64,000 nt of DNA from Streptomyces monashensis. GTDB lineage: Bacteria > Actinomycetota > Actinomycetes > Streptomycetales > Streptomycetaceae. The translations under genes were made by a program, and so were the position numbers. The stretch is taken from NCBI RefSeq assembly GCF_001866665.1, contig NZ_MLYO01000036.1, positions 186,001 to 250,000 of the forward strand, in the 5' to 3' direction. Shown here in pieces: positions 6,371 through 14,331 of this stretch (the stretch's first letter is position 1; the number at the start of each line of letters is the position of its first letter). The notes under the pieces were generated by a model. That model worked only from the letters and a program-made list of their open reading frames with translations. It searched no databases and had not been told where the DNA came from.

Positions 6371-7882
6371 ATGGCACGGATTGTGGTGATCGGCGCCGGG
6401 ATGGGCGCGATGGCGGCCGCCGCCCGGCTGGCCGTCGCGGGCCACCGGGTGACGGTGTACGAGCGGACGGACACGTACGGCGGTGCGGTGCGCCGTCTTG
6501 AGCGGGACGGGTTCGCCTTCGACACCGGCCCGGGCCTGCTGACGCTCCCCGCGGTCTATCGCGATCTGTTCGTCAAGACCGGCAAGGAGCCGCTGGAGGA
6601 CCACGTCGAGCTGGTCCAGGTCGACCCCTCCGCGCGGCACGTCTTCGCGGACGGCACGGAGGTGTCGGTGCCGAACGCCTCGCGCGCGGGCGTGGTCTCG
6701 GCGCTGGACGAGGCGCTGGGCGCCGGCGCGGGCGAGCGCTGGGGCGACTTCCTGGTACGGGCCCGGGAGGCCTGGGACCGCACGCGCAGGCCGCTGCTGG
6801 AGGAGCCGCTGTGGCCCAACTGGCGGGTGCTGGCCGACAAGGAGCCCTATCCCGGCGTCCCGCACAAGCGGCTGCTGCGCACGCGGCGCGCGAGCACGCT
6901 GGCCGAGATCGGCGCCTGGGAGCTGCGCGACGAGCGGCTGGCGGCCCTGCTGGAGAGCAGTGCGCTCGCCTACGGCCTGGATCCGCGGACCGCCCCGGCG
7001 AGCGCCGCCGTGCTGCCCTACATGGAGCATGCCTTCGGCACCTGGTATGTGCGGGGCGGCATCCGGGAGTTGGCGCGGGCGGTGTACGAGCGGTGCCTGA
7101 AGCGGCGGGTCGAGTTCGTCTTCGACGCGGAGGTCATGCGCATCCTGGACCAGGACGGACGGGCCACGGGCGTGGAGCTGCGGGACGGCACGGTGGCCGA
7201 GGCCGACCATGTCGTGGCGGACGTGGACCCGGCGCGGCTGAAGGTGATGACGGACCGCCCGCTCGACCAGGACGGGGATGTCCGGGCCGACCCGTTCACG
7301 ACCCGTCCGGGGCGGTTCGCCGTGCTGCTGGCCCTGCGCGGCGGGCGCGAGTCCGGTGCCGCGCACCGTACGGTCGTCCACGCGCCGGACCCCGTGTCCG
7401 AGCTGGACTTCCTGTCCTCGGCGGAGGGGGACCAGCCGCCCTGGCCCACGGTGACCGTGCTGCGCCCCGACGATCCCGCGCTCAGACCGGACGACGGGCA
7501 CGAGTCCATGGTGCTGTCCGCGGTGGTGCCGAGCGCCGTCGACTGGGACGACAAGGGCATGGTCCGGCGGTACACGGAGTATCTCCTCGACGCCGCCGGG
7601 GCCGCGGTACCGGACCTGCGGGACCGTGTCCTGTGGCAGGAGGTGCGCACGCCGGACGACTCCGACGACGAGACGAGTGCCTTCCTCGGCGCGGTGCCGG
7701 CCCCCGCGCTGGCCGCCGGCCGGGGCCATTATCTGCACCCCGCGAACACCACGCGGCTGCCCGGTCTGTACCGGGTCGGCGGGTGGTCCCACCCGGGCGG
7801 CGGCCTGGCGCACGCGGGCATGTCGGGTGCGCTGGTGGCGGGGCTGATCGTGGAGGGCCCGGAGTTCCGCGGCTCCCAGTGA
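6371..7882 (+). CDS. FAD-dependent oxidoreductase, phytoene desaturase/CrtI-like
   Basis: 503 residues from ATG 6371. The N-terminal dinucleotide fold IVVIGAGMGAMAAAARLAVA (residues 4-23) ends with YERTDTYGG. The RRLERDGFAFDTGPGLLTLP segment is the conserved CrtI/amine-oxidase-like region. The C-terminal FAD motif YRVGGWSHPGGGLAHAGMSG completes the family pattern. The length suits bacterial carotenoid desaturases and related flavoproteins. No carotenoid genes (phytoene synthase, cyclase) are adjacent, so the substrate is uncertain. The start has no strong ribosome site, and the upstream neighbour is a decayed gene, so an original operon may have been disrupted. Confidence 0.8.
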   Translation: MARIVVIGAGMGAMAAAARLAVAGHRVTVYERTDTYGGAVRRLERDGFAFDTGPGLLTLPAVYRDLFVKTGKEPLEDHVELVQVDPSARHVFADGTEVSVPNASRAGVVSALDEALGAGAGERWGDFLVRAREAWDRTRRPLLEEPLWPNWRVLADKEPYPGVPHKRLLRTRRASTLAEIGAWELRDERLAALLESSALAYGLDPRTAPASAAVLPYMEHAFGTWYVRGGIRELARAVYERCLKRRVEFVFDAEVMRILDQDGRATGVELRDGTVAEADHVVADVDPARLKVMTDRPLDQDGDVRADPFTTRPGRFAVLLALRGGRESGAAHRTVVHAPDPVSELDFLSSAEGDQPPWPTVTVLRPDDPALRPDDGHESMVLSAVVPSAVDWDDKGMVRRYTEYLLDAAGAAVPDLRDRVLWQEVRTPDDSDDETSAFLGAVPAPALAAGRGHYLHPANTTRLPGLYRVGGWSHPGGGLAHAGMSGALVAGLIVEGPEFRGSQ

Positions 7883-7892
7883 GGGGACCTCG

Positions 7893-8831
7893 TCAGAAGC
7901 GGTACTGCTCGTCGTACCCGGCGCCGGGCTGCGGCTGCTGCGCGTGGCCGTGCGCCTGGCCCTGGTACGGGTACGGCTGCTCCTGCGGGAGTTCACCGCC
8001 GTAGGCCTCGTCGGTGCGCTGCTGCGGGACCCACACCCCGCCGGGCGGGGTCTCGCCGTAGCCGCCGCCGGCGTACGGGTCCTGGGCGTAGCCCTGCTGG
8101 CCGTACTGCCCGGTGTAGCCGGCGTCGTACCCGCCGCCGTAGGGCTGGCTGCCGATGTACGGGTCGGAGTAGTTGGCGTAGGCCTGCTGGTCGCCGGCGT
8201 TGTAGCCGTAGCCCTGCTGGCCGTAGCCGGAGTAGTCGTAGGCGTAGGCCTGCTGGCCGGTGCCCTGGGGCTGGGCCGCGTGGGTGGCGGTCTCGCCGTA
8301 GACGCCGTAGGAGCCGGTGTCCTCGGGCATGGGCTGGGGCTCGTAGACGGCGGTGGTCTCGGCGGCGGTGGCGTCGACGGGCCGGGCCGGGGTGAAGACG
8401 TCGTCGCGGTCGTAGTCGTAGCCCTCGTGGCCCTGCGCGTAGTCGGGCTGCTCGGGCTCGTGCTCGTCCTCGGGGGCGGCGGGCTCCAGGTCGGAGACCT
8501 CCAGCGTCGGGTCCTGCCGGTCCGCCCTGCCGCGCCGGCGCTTGCTGCTACCGCTGCCGGCGCCGCTCTCGCCGTCGGGCCGCTTGACCGCCCAGCCGGC
8601 GGCGAAGCCGCGGCGGAACGACAGCGTGACGTAGGTCTGGCCGACGGCGAAGGCGATGGCGCCCACGCCGATCACGATCACGGACGGCAACAGCACACCG
8701 ACCACGACACCGAGGAAGCCGGCGAAGGCCAGCAGCCGCCAGCGCAGCCGCGCCTTGTACTGAAGCAGCACTTCGCCCAGCAACCACAGCGCGACGACAC
8801 CGAACGCGATATAGAGGACCGTCCAGCCCAT
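7893..8831 (-). CDS. two-helix membrane protein with a long Gln/Gly/Tyr-rich tail
   Basis: 312 residues. Residues 1-70 carry about three hydrophobic segments (VLYIAFGVVALWLLGEVLL, LLAFAGFLGVVVGVLL, VIVIGVGAIAFAVGQ). They are followed by a basic patch (KRRRGRADR), an acidic region, and a roughly 150-residue low-complexity tail with many Tyr-Gly, Gln-Gln and Tyr-Ala repeats (YGQQGYGYN, QYGQQGYAQ). It is a conserved Streptomyces protein next to metF; I know no function for it. The tail resembles disordered, possibly phase-separating or surface-anchored segments. The stop is 11 bases from the convergent desaturase stop. Confidence 0.7.
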   Translation of the reverse strand: MGWTVLYIAFGVVALWLLGEVLLQYKARLRWRLLAFAGFLGVVVGVLLPSVIVIGVGAIAFAVGQTYVTLSFRRGFAAGWAVKRPDGESGAGSGSSKRRRGRADRQDPTLEVSDLEPAAPEDEHEPEQPDYAQGHEGYDYDRDDVFTPARPVDATAAETTAVYEPQPMPEDTGSYGVYGETATHAAQPQGTGQQAYAYDYSGYGQQGYGYNAGDQQAYANYSDPYIGSQPYGGGYDAGYTGQYGQQGYAQDPYAGGGYGETPPGGVWVPQQRTDEAYGGELPQEQPYPYQGQAHGHAQQPQPGAGYDEQYRF

Positions 8832-8887
8832 GTACGCCCCTCTCCCAGTGACCGCTACGCAGCATGTCCTATCGCGGTGCGGCCGGT

Positions 8888-9811
8888 CTAGGCCTGCGGG
8901 GGGTGGTGCAGGCCCAGGTTCTCGTAGATTTCCAGGGTCGCCGTGGAGTTGTTGAGCGTGATGAAGTGCAGTCCGGGCACTCCCTCGGCCAGCAGCCGAG
9001 CGCAGAACTCCGTGGCGAACTCGATACCGATGGAGCGTACCGCCGCCGGATCGTCCTTCGCTGTGAGGATCCGCTCTTTCAGGGCGTCCGGGAAGACCGC
9101 ATTGCTGAGTTTGGGCAACCGTTCCAGCATCTTCACGCTGGTGACAGGGAGGACCTCCGGGATCACCGGGGTGTCACAGCCCGCGGCCACCACGCGGTCG
9201 CGCAGCCGGAGATACGACTCCGGCTGGAAGAACATCTGTGTGATGGCGTAGTCGGCACCGGCCCGGCACTTGTCCACGAAGTGGGCGACGTCGGTGTCCC
9301 AGTCCGCGGAACGCGGATGCATCTCCGGGAACGCGGCGACACCGACGCAGAAGTCGCCCGACTCCTTGATGAGCCGGACGAGATCGGCCGCGTAGGTCAG
9401 CCCCTTGGGGTGCGGGACCCACTGGCCCATGGGGTCGCCGGGCGGGTCGCCGCGCACGGCGAGCATGTTGCGGATACCGGCGTCCGCGTACTGGCCGATG
9501 ATGTTGCGCAGTTCGGCGACGGAGTGGTCGACCGCGGTGAGGTGGGCGACCGGGGTGAGCGTCGTGTCGGCGACGATCTGCTGGGTCTCCTTGACCGTGC
9601 CCGCGCGGGTGGAGCCGCCGGCTCCGTAGGTCACGGAGACGAAGTCGGGCGCGACCGCCTCGACCCGGCGGAGCGCGCTCCACAGGTTCCGCTCGCCCTT
9701 GGGGGTCTTCGGCGCGGAGAACTCGAACGAGTACGTCGCCTTGCCGGTGGCGAGCATGTCACGCACGGTGCGTGCGCGATCAGTCCTGGTGGATGCGGTT
9801 CCTAGGGCCAT
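8888..9811 (-). CDS. metF: methylenetetrahydrofolate reductase
   Basis: 307 residues, the usual bacterial MetF length. It reduces 5,10-methylene-THF to 5-methyl-THF, the methyl donor for methionine synthesis, with FAD as cofactor. Visible family motifs are YSFEFSAPKTPKGERNLW near residue 27 (with the catalytic Glu), VSVTYGAGGSTR, the folate-binding region LAVRGDPPGD, and YAITQMFFQPESYLRLRD. The TIM-barrel strand order is intact to the C-terminus. The gene stands alone on the - strand. Its upstream region has a three-part dyad at 9882-9912, a candidate operator. No SAM or SAH riboswitch is visible before it. Confidence 0.95.
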   Translation of the reverse strand: MALGTASTRTDRARTVRDMLATGKATYSFEFSAPKTPKGERNLWSALRRVEAVAPDFVSVTYGAGGSTRAGTVKETQQIVADTTLTPVAHLTAVDHSVAELRNIIGQYADAGIRNMLAVRGDPPGDPMGQWVPHPKGLTYAADLVRLIKESGDFCVGVAAFPEMHPRSADWDTDVAHFVDKCRAGADYAITQMFFQPESYLRLRDRVVAAGCDTPVIPEVLPVTSVKMLERLPKLSNAVFPDALKERILTAKDDPAAVRSIGIEFATEFCARLLAEGVPGLHFITLNNSTATLEIYENLGLHHPPQA

Positions 9812-9881
9812 ACGGGCAGGTTAGCCAGGGGGCGGCGGTCCCCCAACCGGGCGCCGGAAATTTGCCCGAATTGTCGCCCCC

Positions 9882-9912
9882 CTGTCCATCCCTTGGACAA
9901 ATTCATGGACAG
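9882..9912. promoter_or_regulatory. inverted repeat upstream of metF
   Basis: CTGTCCAT (9882-9889) and ATGGACAG (9905-9912) form a perfect eight-base inverted repeat around 15 bases, which contain a third related half-site, TTGGACA. The repeat is 70-100 bases before the metF start. It may be an operator for an unidentified regulator of one-carbon metabolism, or part of the thiE terminator region. Confidence 0.4.
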
Positions 9913-9965
9913 CTCGCGGATGACCCCTCGGACAGGGCCGGCCAGGCGCCCACCCGCGCGGGCCC

Positions 9966-10613
9966 TCAGACCTGCCGCAGCCGCTTGGCGAACTCCGCCG
10001 CCGCGGCACCCGGGTCGTCCGCCTCCGTGATCGCGCGGACGACGACCACCCGGCGGGCGCCGGCCTCCAGCACCTCGTCGAGATTGCCGAGGTCGATGCC
10101 GCCGATGGCGAACCAGGGGCGCTCGGTACCGAGGGCGGCCGTGTGGCGCACCAGGTCGAGGCCGGGGGCGTGGCGGCCGGGCTTGGTGGGGGTGGGCCAG
10201 CAGGGGCCCGTGCAGAAGTAGTCCACGCCGTCCTGCACGGCGGCCGCGGCGGCCTCGGACCCGGCGTGGGTGGAGCGGCCGATCAGCACCTCGTCACCGA
10301 CGATGGCGCGGGCCGCGGGGACCGGCAGGTCGCCCTGGCCGAGGTGGAGCACGTCGGCGCGGGCGGCGTGGGCGACGTCCGCGCGGTCGTTGACCGCGAG
10401 GAGCTTGCCGTGGCGGGCGCAGGCGTCGGCGAAGACCTCCAGGTGTGCCAGCTCCTCGGCGGCCTCCATGCCCTTGTCGCGCAGCTGCACGATGTCGACA
10501 CCGCCGGCCAGGACCGCGTCCAGGAACTCGGGCAGGTCACCCTGGCGCCTGCGCGCGTCCGTGCACAGGTACAGGCGGGCACCGGCGAGCGCGGTGCGTG
10601 CGGTGTCGGACAT
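9966..10613 (-). CDS. thiE: thiamine phosphate synthase
   Basis: 215 residues from ATG 10613. ThiE couples HMP pyrophosphate with the thiazole phosphate to make thiamine phosphate. Visible motifs are LYLCTDARRR near the N-terminus, the phosphate and Mg sites VDIVQLRDKGM and LLAVNDRADVAHA, LHLGQGDLP, IGRSTH, VDYFCTGPCWPTPTKPG and FAIGGIDLGNLDEVL. The order and length are those of bacterial ThiE. It is separated from thiO-thiS-thiG by three genes on the opposite strand, and I see no TPP riboswitch in its own leader, so it may be regulated separately from the cluster at 12932. Confidence 0.95.
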   Translation of the reverse strand: MSDTARTALAGARLYLCTDARRRQGDLPEFLDAVLAGGVDIVQLRDKGMEAAEELAHLEVFADACARHGKLLAVNDRADVAHAARADVLHLGQGDLPVPAARAIVGDEVLIGRSTHAGSEAAAAAVQDGVDYFCTGPCWPTPTKPGRHAPGLDLVRHTAALGTERPWFAIGGIDLGNLDEVLEAGARRVVVVRAITEADDPGAAAAEFAKRLRQV

Positions 10614-10652
10614 GCGTGGGTCCCCCCGGGGTCGGTGGTGCTGACGGGTGTC

Positions 10653-10696
10653 GGGGGGTGCGGGCCGCCGCTCACGGCTGCGGCCCGCACGCCCCC
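10653..10696 (-). terminator. terminator downstream of the Rv2175c-like gene
   Basis: GGGGGGTGCGGGCCGC (10653-10668) pairs with GCGGCCCGCACGCCCCC (10680-10696) with one bulge, around an 11-base loop. It lies between the stop of the DNA-binding protein gene (10714) and the thiE start (10613), so it would separate the two transcripts. Confidence 0.65.
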
Positions 10697-10713
10697 TCGT
10701 GGCAGGGCTCGGC

Positions 10714-11079
10714 TCAGACGGCGAGCGCCTGGGCGCGGCGCTTCACCTCCGTACCGCGATTCTCACTCAGGGCCTGCGCGGGGGTGCCGGGCAGGGTCGG
10801 GTCGGGGGTGAAGAGCCACTCGATCATCTCTTCGTCCGTGAAGCCGTCGTCCCGCAGGAGCGTCAAGGTCCCGGACAGGCCCTTGACGACCTTGTCCCCG
10901 TCGATGAAGGCGGCGGGGACGTGCAGCGCCCGGTTCTCCCCTCGGCGTACGGCGATGAGCTGGCCCTCCTTGACCAGCTGCCGCACGCGCGTCACCTCGA
11001 CGCCGAGCATCTCGGCGATGTCGGGGAGGGTGAGCCAGGCGGGGACGAGAGCATCGATCTTTGCGTCAATCTCGGTCAC
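10714..11079 (-). CDS. Rv2175c-type winged-helix DNA-binding protein
   Basis: 121 residues. I place the start at GTG 11079 (protein VTEIDAKIDALV). The longer in-frame extension to 11346 runs back into the next gene and is low-complexity. The N-terminal helix-turn-helix WLTLPDIAEMLGVEVTRVRQ leads to KEGQLIAVRRGENRALHVP. The C-terminal Rv2175c domain (KGLSGTLTLLRDDGFTDEEM, then WLFTPDPTLPGTPAQAL) is complete. In M. tuberculosis the homologue Rv2175c is encoded beside PknL, which phosphorylates it. Here a PASTA kinase gene lies 4 kb away (15260). A dyad CTGAC-n8-GTCAG at 11103-11120 just upstream could be an autoregulatory site. Confidence 0.88.
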   Translation of the reverse strand: MTEIDAKIDALVPAWLTLPDIAEMLGVEVTRVRQLVKEGQLIAVRRGENRALHVPAAFIDGDKVVKGLSGTLTLLRDDGFTDEEMIEWLFTPDPTLPGTPAQALSENRGTEVKRRAQALAV

Positions 11080-11153
11080 GTGAACAAGCCTGCCATCCCC
11101 CACTGACAGTCGGAAGTCAGACGGGTCCGGGCGAGCGGGTGTGGGAGGGTGTG

Positions 11154-12386
11154 CTATTCGGCGACGGCGTCCTTGAGGGGCCTGCCCGGATCCGCCAGCG
11201 CCCGCGCGTCCATCCTGCGCCCGGCCTCGATCAGCCTGCGTCCCTGGGCCAGGTCGCGCGGGCGGCCCACGGCCAGCAGGGACACCAGGCGGTCCGCGCG
11301 CAGCCAGCACACCGTCCAGGCCGGGCCCGCCGGGTCGCCGCGCCACACCAGGCGGTCGGCCGCCGCGTGGTGCCCGGCGTACTGCACGAACCGGCCGAAC
11401 TGCTCGGACCAGAAGTACGGCACCGGGTCGTACTCCGTCGGGGTCTCGCCCATGATGTTCGCGGCGACCGTGCGCGGCCCCTGGAGGGCGTTGTCCCAGT
11501 GGTGGACGAGCAGCCGCTCGCCGTAGCGGGCCGAGGGGAAGGAGGCGCAGTCCCCGACGGCGTACACGTCCTCGACGCTGGTCAGCAGGCGGGCGTCGGC
11601 GACGATCTCGCCGTGTGCGCCCAGCTCGATGCCGGAGCCGGCCAGCCAGCCGGTGGCCGGGCGGGCGCCGATGCCGACGACGACGGCGCCCGCGGGCAGC
11701 CGCGTGCCGTCGGCGAGCACGACGGCGCCCGGCTCGACGCGCTCCACGCGCGCGTGGGTGCGCAAGGTGGCCCCGCTCTCCGCGTACCAGGCGGTCATGG
11801 GGGCTGCGACCTCGGCGGGCAGGGCGCCCGCGAGCGGCCGGTCGGCGGCCTCGACGACGGTGACCGCGCAGCCCGCCGCGCGCGCGGCGGTGGCGAACTC
11901 GGCGCCGATCCAGCCGGCGCCGACGACCACGATCTCGTGCTGCTCGGCCAGGACCGGCCGCAGCCGCTCGGCGTCGTCCAGGGTGCGCAGCAGATGCACG
12001 CCCGGCACGCCCTCGGTGCCCGGCAGGGTGATCGGCTCGGCGCCGGTGGCGAGGACCAGCACGTCGTACGGGACCGGGCCCGCCTCGGTGTCCAGCTCGT
12101 GCGCGGCCGGGCGCACGCCCAGCGCCGCGCAGCCGAGCCGCAGTTCCACGCCGAGCGACTCGAAGTCCACCTCGAAGGCGGAGTCCTCGGCCTTGCCGAG
12201 GAGGACGGCCTTGGACAGCGGCGGCCGGTCGTAGGGCTGGTGCGGTTCGGCGCCGATCAGGGTGACGGTGCCCTTGAAGCCTTGCTCGCGCAGGGCGACC
12301 GCGGTCTGCACCCCGGCCATGCCCGCGCCGACGACGACCACGCGCCGCCCCGCTGACATGCGTTCTTCCGCTGTCTGCTCACTCAC
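11154..12386 (-). CDS. NAD(P)/FAD-dependent ferredoxin-reductase-like oxidoreductase
   Basis: 410 residues if started at GTG 12386 (VSEQTAEERMSAGRR); ATG at the later MSAGRR is possible. There are two dinucleotide folds: VVVVGAGMAGVQTAVALREQ for FAD and EIVVVGAGWIGAEFATAARA for NAD(P)H. The bridging ATG motif LVLATGAEP and the C-terminal FAD motif DVYAVGDCASFP are present. The last 90 residues match the reductase C-terminal domain of rubredoxin/ferredoxin reductases that feed oxygenases or P450s. No ferredoxin is encoded nearby. It lies between the Rv2175c-like gene and the thiamine genes in the same general order as other Streptomyces. Confidence 0.82.
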   Translation of the reverse strand: MSEQTAEERMSAGRRVVVVGAGMAGVQTAVALREQGFKGTVTLIGAEPHQPYDRPPLSKAVLLGKAEDSAFEVDFESLGVELRLGCAALGVRPAAHELDTEAGPVPYDVLVLATGAEPITLPGTEGVPGVHLLRTLDDAERLRPVLAEQHEIVVVGAGWIGAEFATAARAAGCAVTVVEAADRPLAGALPAEVAAPMTAWYAESGATLRTHARVERVEPGAVVLADGTRLPAGAVVVGIGARPATGWLAGSGIELGAHGEIVADARLLTSVEDVYAVGDCASFPSARYGERLLVHHWDNALQGPRTVAANIMGETPTEYDPVPYFWSEQFGRFVQYAGHHAAADRLVWRGDPAGPAWTVCWLRADRLVSLLAVGRPRDLAQGRRLIEAGRRMDARALADPGRPLKDAVAE

Positions 12387-12418
12387 CCGATCACCATAGA
12401 CACGTGACAATCCGTCAG

Positions 12419-12769
12419 TCATGGGGCGTGCTCGGTGACCTGTTCCACAACACTCGTCCCGCTCCCCGCCTGCGACTCCCACTCCCAGGTCTCCGCCAGC
12501 CGCACCCGGCCGTCCGGCAGTTCCGCGACCGTGGACACGCAGTGGCCGCAGGAGGTCGTGCCGTCGGTCTTCAGCTGGACGTAGCGGAAGTCGAGCCGGT
12601 CCCCGTCCCGGGTGCCGACCAGATGGCCGCGGACCACGTCGCCGCCCGCGTACTCGGCCCAGATCTCGCCGTCCTTCTCGTGGTACAGGAACCGGGTGCG
12701 CGTACCCACCTGACCTGGGGCCTGGTCCGCGACCGGGGCGAGGATCAGGCCGTCGAGCGAGCGTGCCAT
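12419..12769 (-). CDS. small beta-rich conserved protein (often labelled N-acetylglutamate synthase)
   Basis: 116 residues from ATG 12769. The longer in-frame extension to 12904 would run through the TPP aptamer on the other strand and is rejected. The sequence is a series of short strands with motifs FLYHEKDGEIWAEYAGGDVV, GHLVGTRDGDRLDFRYVQL, GHCVSTVAELPDGRVRLAETWEW. I remember the same pattern in small proteins of Bacillus and Bacteroidetes that databases often call N-acetylglutamate synthase. There is no acetyltransferase motif, so that name is doubtful; a small beta-barrel ligand binder is more likely. It is divergent from the riboswitch-controlled thiO operon. Confidence 0.65.
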   Translation of the reverse strand: MARSLDGLILAPVADQAPGQVGTRTRFLYHEKDGEIWAEYAGGDVVRGHLVGTRDGDRLDFRYVQLKTDGTTSCGHCVSTVAELPDGRVRLAETWEWESQAGSGTSVVEQVTEHAP

Positions 12770-12825
12770 GAGCGGGGGCTCCCTTACGGGTGAGGCGGGC
12801 TGCGGGCTAGGGTGGCCACCGTACA

Positions 12826-12920
12826 AGCACTCGCGGGAGCCCGGACGCACCGGGCTGAGAGGGAGGCTGGCGGCCTCCGACCGTACGAACCTGATCCGGG
12901 TCATGCCGGCGAAGGGAGGG
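12826..12920 (+). promoter_or_regulatory. TPP riboswitch
   Basis: The conserved THI-box elements appear in order: GCACTCGCGGGAGC, GGGCTGAGAGGGA, GACCGTACGAACCTGATC, GGGTCATGCCGGCGAAGGGA. The three-stem aptamer is complete and ends 11 bases before the ATG of thiO. The 3' strand of stem P1 (GAAGGGAGGGG) doubles as the ribosome-binding site, so TPP binding should hide it and shut off translation of thiO-thiS-thiG. I see no separate terminator. Confidence 0.95.
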
Positions 12921-12931
12921 GCTGGACGCCC

Positions 12932-14125
12932 ATGCCGTCACGTACGTCCGACACATCCGACACGTCCGACGTCCTCGTCATCGGGGGCGGAATCATCGGC
13001 CTGGTCACGGCCTGGCGCGCGGCGCAGCGCGGGCTCGCCACGGCCGTGGTGGACCCCGAGCCCGGCGGCGGGGCCGCGCGGGTCGCGGCCGGGATGCTGG
13101 CCGCGGTCACCGAACTGCACTACGGCGAGGAGACCCTGCTCGCCCTCAACCTCGAATCGGCGCGCCGCTACCCGGACTTCGCGGCCGAGCTGACCGAGCT
13201 GACCGGCCACGACCTCGGTTACCGCCGCTGCGGCACCCTCCAGGTCGCGCTCGACGCCGACGACCGTGCCCATCTGCGGGAACTGCATGTCCTGCAGGAG
13301 CGCTGCGGCCTGGAGTCGCAGTGGCTGTCCGGGCGGGAGTGCCGGCGCCTGGAGCCGATGCTGGCGCCCGGGGTACGCGGCGGGCTGCGGGTCGACGGCG
13401 ACCACCAGATCGACCCGCGGCGGCTCGTGGCGGCCCTCGTCGTCGCGTGCGAGCGCTCCGGCGTGGTGTTCCACCGCGCGTGGGCCGAGCGGCTGGACGT
13501 CGCGCGCGGCCGCGCCGCCGGGGTCACCCTCGCCGACGGCACCGCGCCGCGCGCCGGGCAGGTGGTGCTCGCGGCCGGCAGCCTGAGCGGGCGGCTCGCG
13601 GGCGTGCCCGAGGCGCTGCTGCCGCCGGTGCGGCCGGTGAAGGGGCAGGTGCTGCGGCTGGCCGTACCGCGCGCGTACGCGCCCTTCCTGAGCCGTACCG
13701 TGCGGGCCGTCGTCCGCGGCGGCCACGTCTACCTGGTGCCCCGGGAGAACGGCGAGCTGGTCGTCGGCGCGACCAGCGAGGAGCTGGGCTGGGACACGAC
13801 GGTCACCGCGGGCGGCGTGTACGAGCTGCTGCGCGACGCCCATGAGCTGGTGCCGGGCATCACCGAGCTGCCGCTCACCGAGACCCGCGCGGGGGTGCGC
13901 CCCGGCTCGCCGGACAACGCGCCGCTGCTCGGCCCGTCCGGGCTCGACGGGCTGGTGCTGGCCACCGGGCACTACCGCAACGGGGTGCTGCTCACGCCGG
14001 TCACCGGCGATGTCATGGCAGGGCTGCTGGCCGACGGCGAACTGCCGGAAGAGGCCCGCCCGTTCACACCGCGGCGCTTCGGCGTCGCCGACCCGTCCGC
14101 CGTCCTTCAGGAGCAGCCCGCATGA
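12932..14125 (+). CDS. thiO: glycine oxidase ThiO (thiamine thiazole synthesis)
   Basis: 397 residues from ATG 12932, the first start after the riboswitch. It oxidises glycine to dehydroglycine (iminoacetate), the C-N donor for the thiazole ring. The FAD fold is VLVIGGGIIGLVTAWRAAQR with VVDPEPGGGAARVAAGMLAA after it. The D-amino-acid-oxidase pattern continues with HQIDPRRLVAAL, VVLAAGSLSG, KGQVLRL, HVYLVPRENGELVVGATSEE and the C-terminal GTR-like LTETRAGVRPGSPDNAPLLG. The extreme N-terminus has a triple TSD repeat before the fold. The stop overlaps the thiS start by four bases (ATGA). Confidence 0.95.
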   Translation: MPSRTSDTSDTSDVLVIGGGIIGLVTAWRAAQRGLATAVVDPEPGGGAARVAAGMLAAVTELHYGEETLLALNLESARRYPDFAAELTELTGHDLGYRRCGTLQVALDADDRAHLRELHVLQERCGLESQWLSGRECRRLEPMLAPGVRGGLRVDGDHQIDPRRLVAALVVACERSGVVFHRAWAERLDVARGRAAGVTLADGTAPRAGQVVLAAGSLSGRLAGVPEALLPPVRPVKGQVLRLAVPRAYAPFLSRTVRAVVRGGHVYLVPRENGELVVGATSEELGWDTTVTAGGVYELLRDAHELVPGITELPLTETRAGVRPGSPDNAPLLGPSGLDGLVLATGHYRNGVLLTPVTGDVMAGLLADGELPEEARPFTPRRFGVADPSAVLQEQPA

Positions 14126-14328
14126 ACATCTCGATCTCTGTCAACGGAGAGCGCCGGGAGATCGTCGCGGGCACCGCGCTCGACTCCGTCGTCCGCTCCC
14201 TGGCCGCCGCGCCCTCCGGGGTGGCCGCGGCCGTCAACGAAACCGTCGTCCCGCGCGCGCAGTGGGCGAACACACCGCTGGGCGAGGGCGATCGCGTGGA
14301 AGTCCTCACCGCCGTGCAGGGGGGCTGA
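14122..14328 (+). CDS. thiS: sulfur carrier protein ThiS
   Basis: 68 residues with a ubiquitin-like beta-grasp fold, starting inside the thiO stop. The C-terminus reads EVLTAVQGG. The terminal Gly-Gly is adenylated and then thiocarboxylated to deliver sulfur to the thiazole synthase. The sulfur would come from a cysteine desulfurase; two candidate class V enzymes occur later in this window (49282-50658 and 61718-63103), but a link is inference. It is coupled to thiO by overlap and lies three bases before thiG. Confidence 0.93.
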   Translation: MNISISVNGERREIVAGTALDSVVRSLAAAPSGVAAAVNETVVPRAQWANTPLGEGDRVEVLTAVQGG

Positions 14329-14331
14329 AGC

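Noticed and set aside
8832..8887. Polyprenyl synthetase gene expected near metF by comparison with mycobacteria (idsA2)
   Set aside because: There is no room and no motif; the gene is not in this window.
10614..10713. TPP riboswitch in front of thiE
   Set aside because: The CTGAGA and GAACCTGA elements are absent. Only a terminator-like hairpin is present.
12419..12904. 161-residue form of the small beta protein
   Set aside because: The N-terminal 45 residues would be encoded by the antisense of the TPP aptamer; the ATG at 12769 is the credible start.
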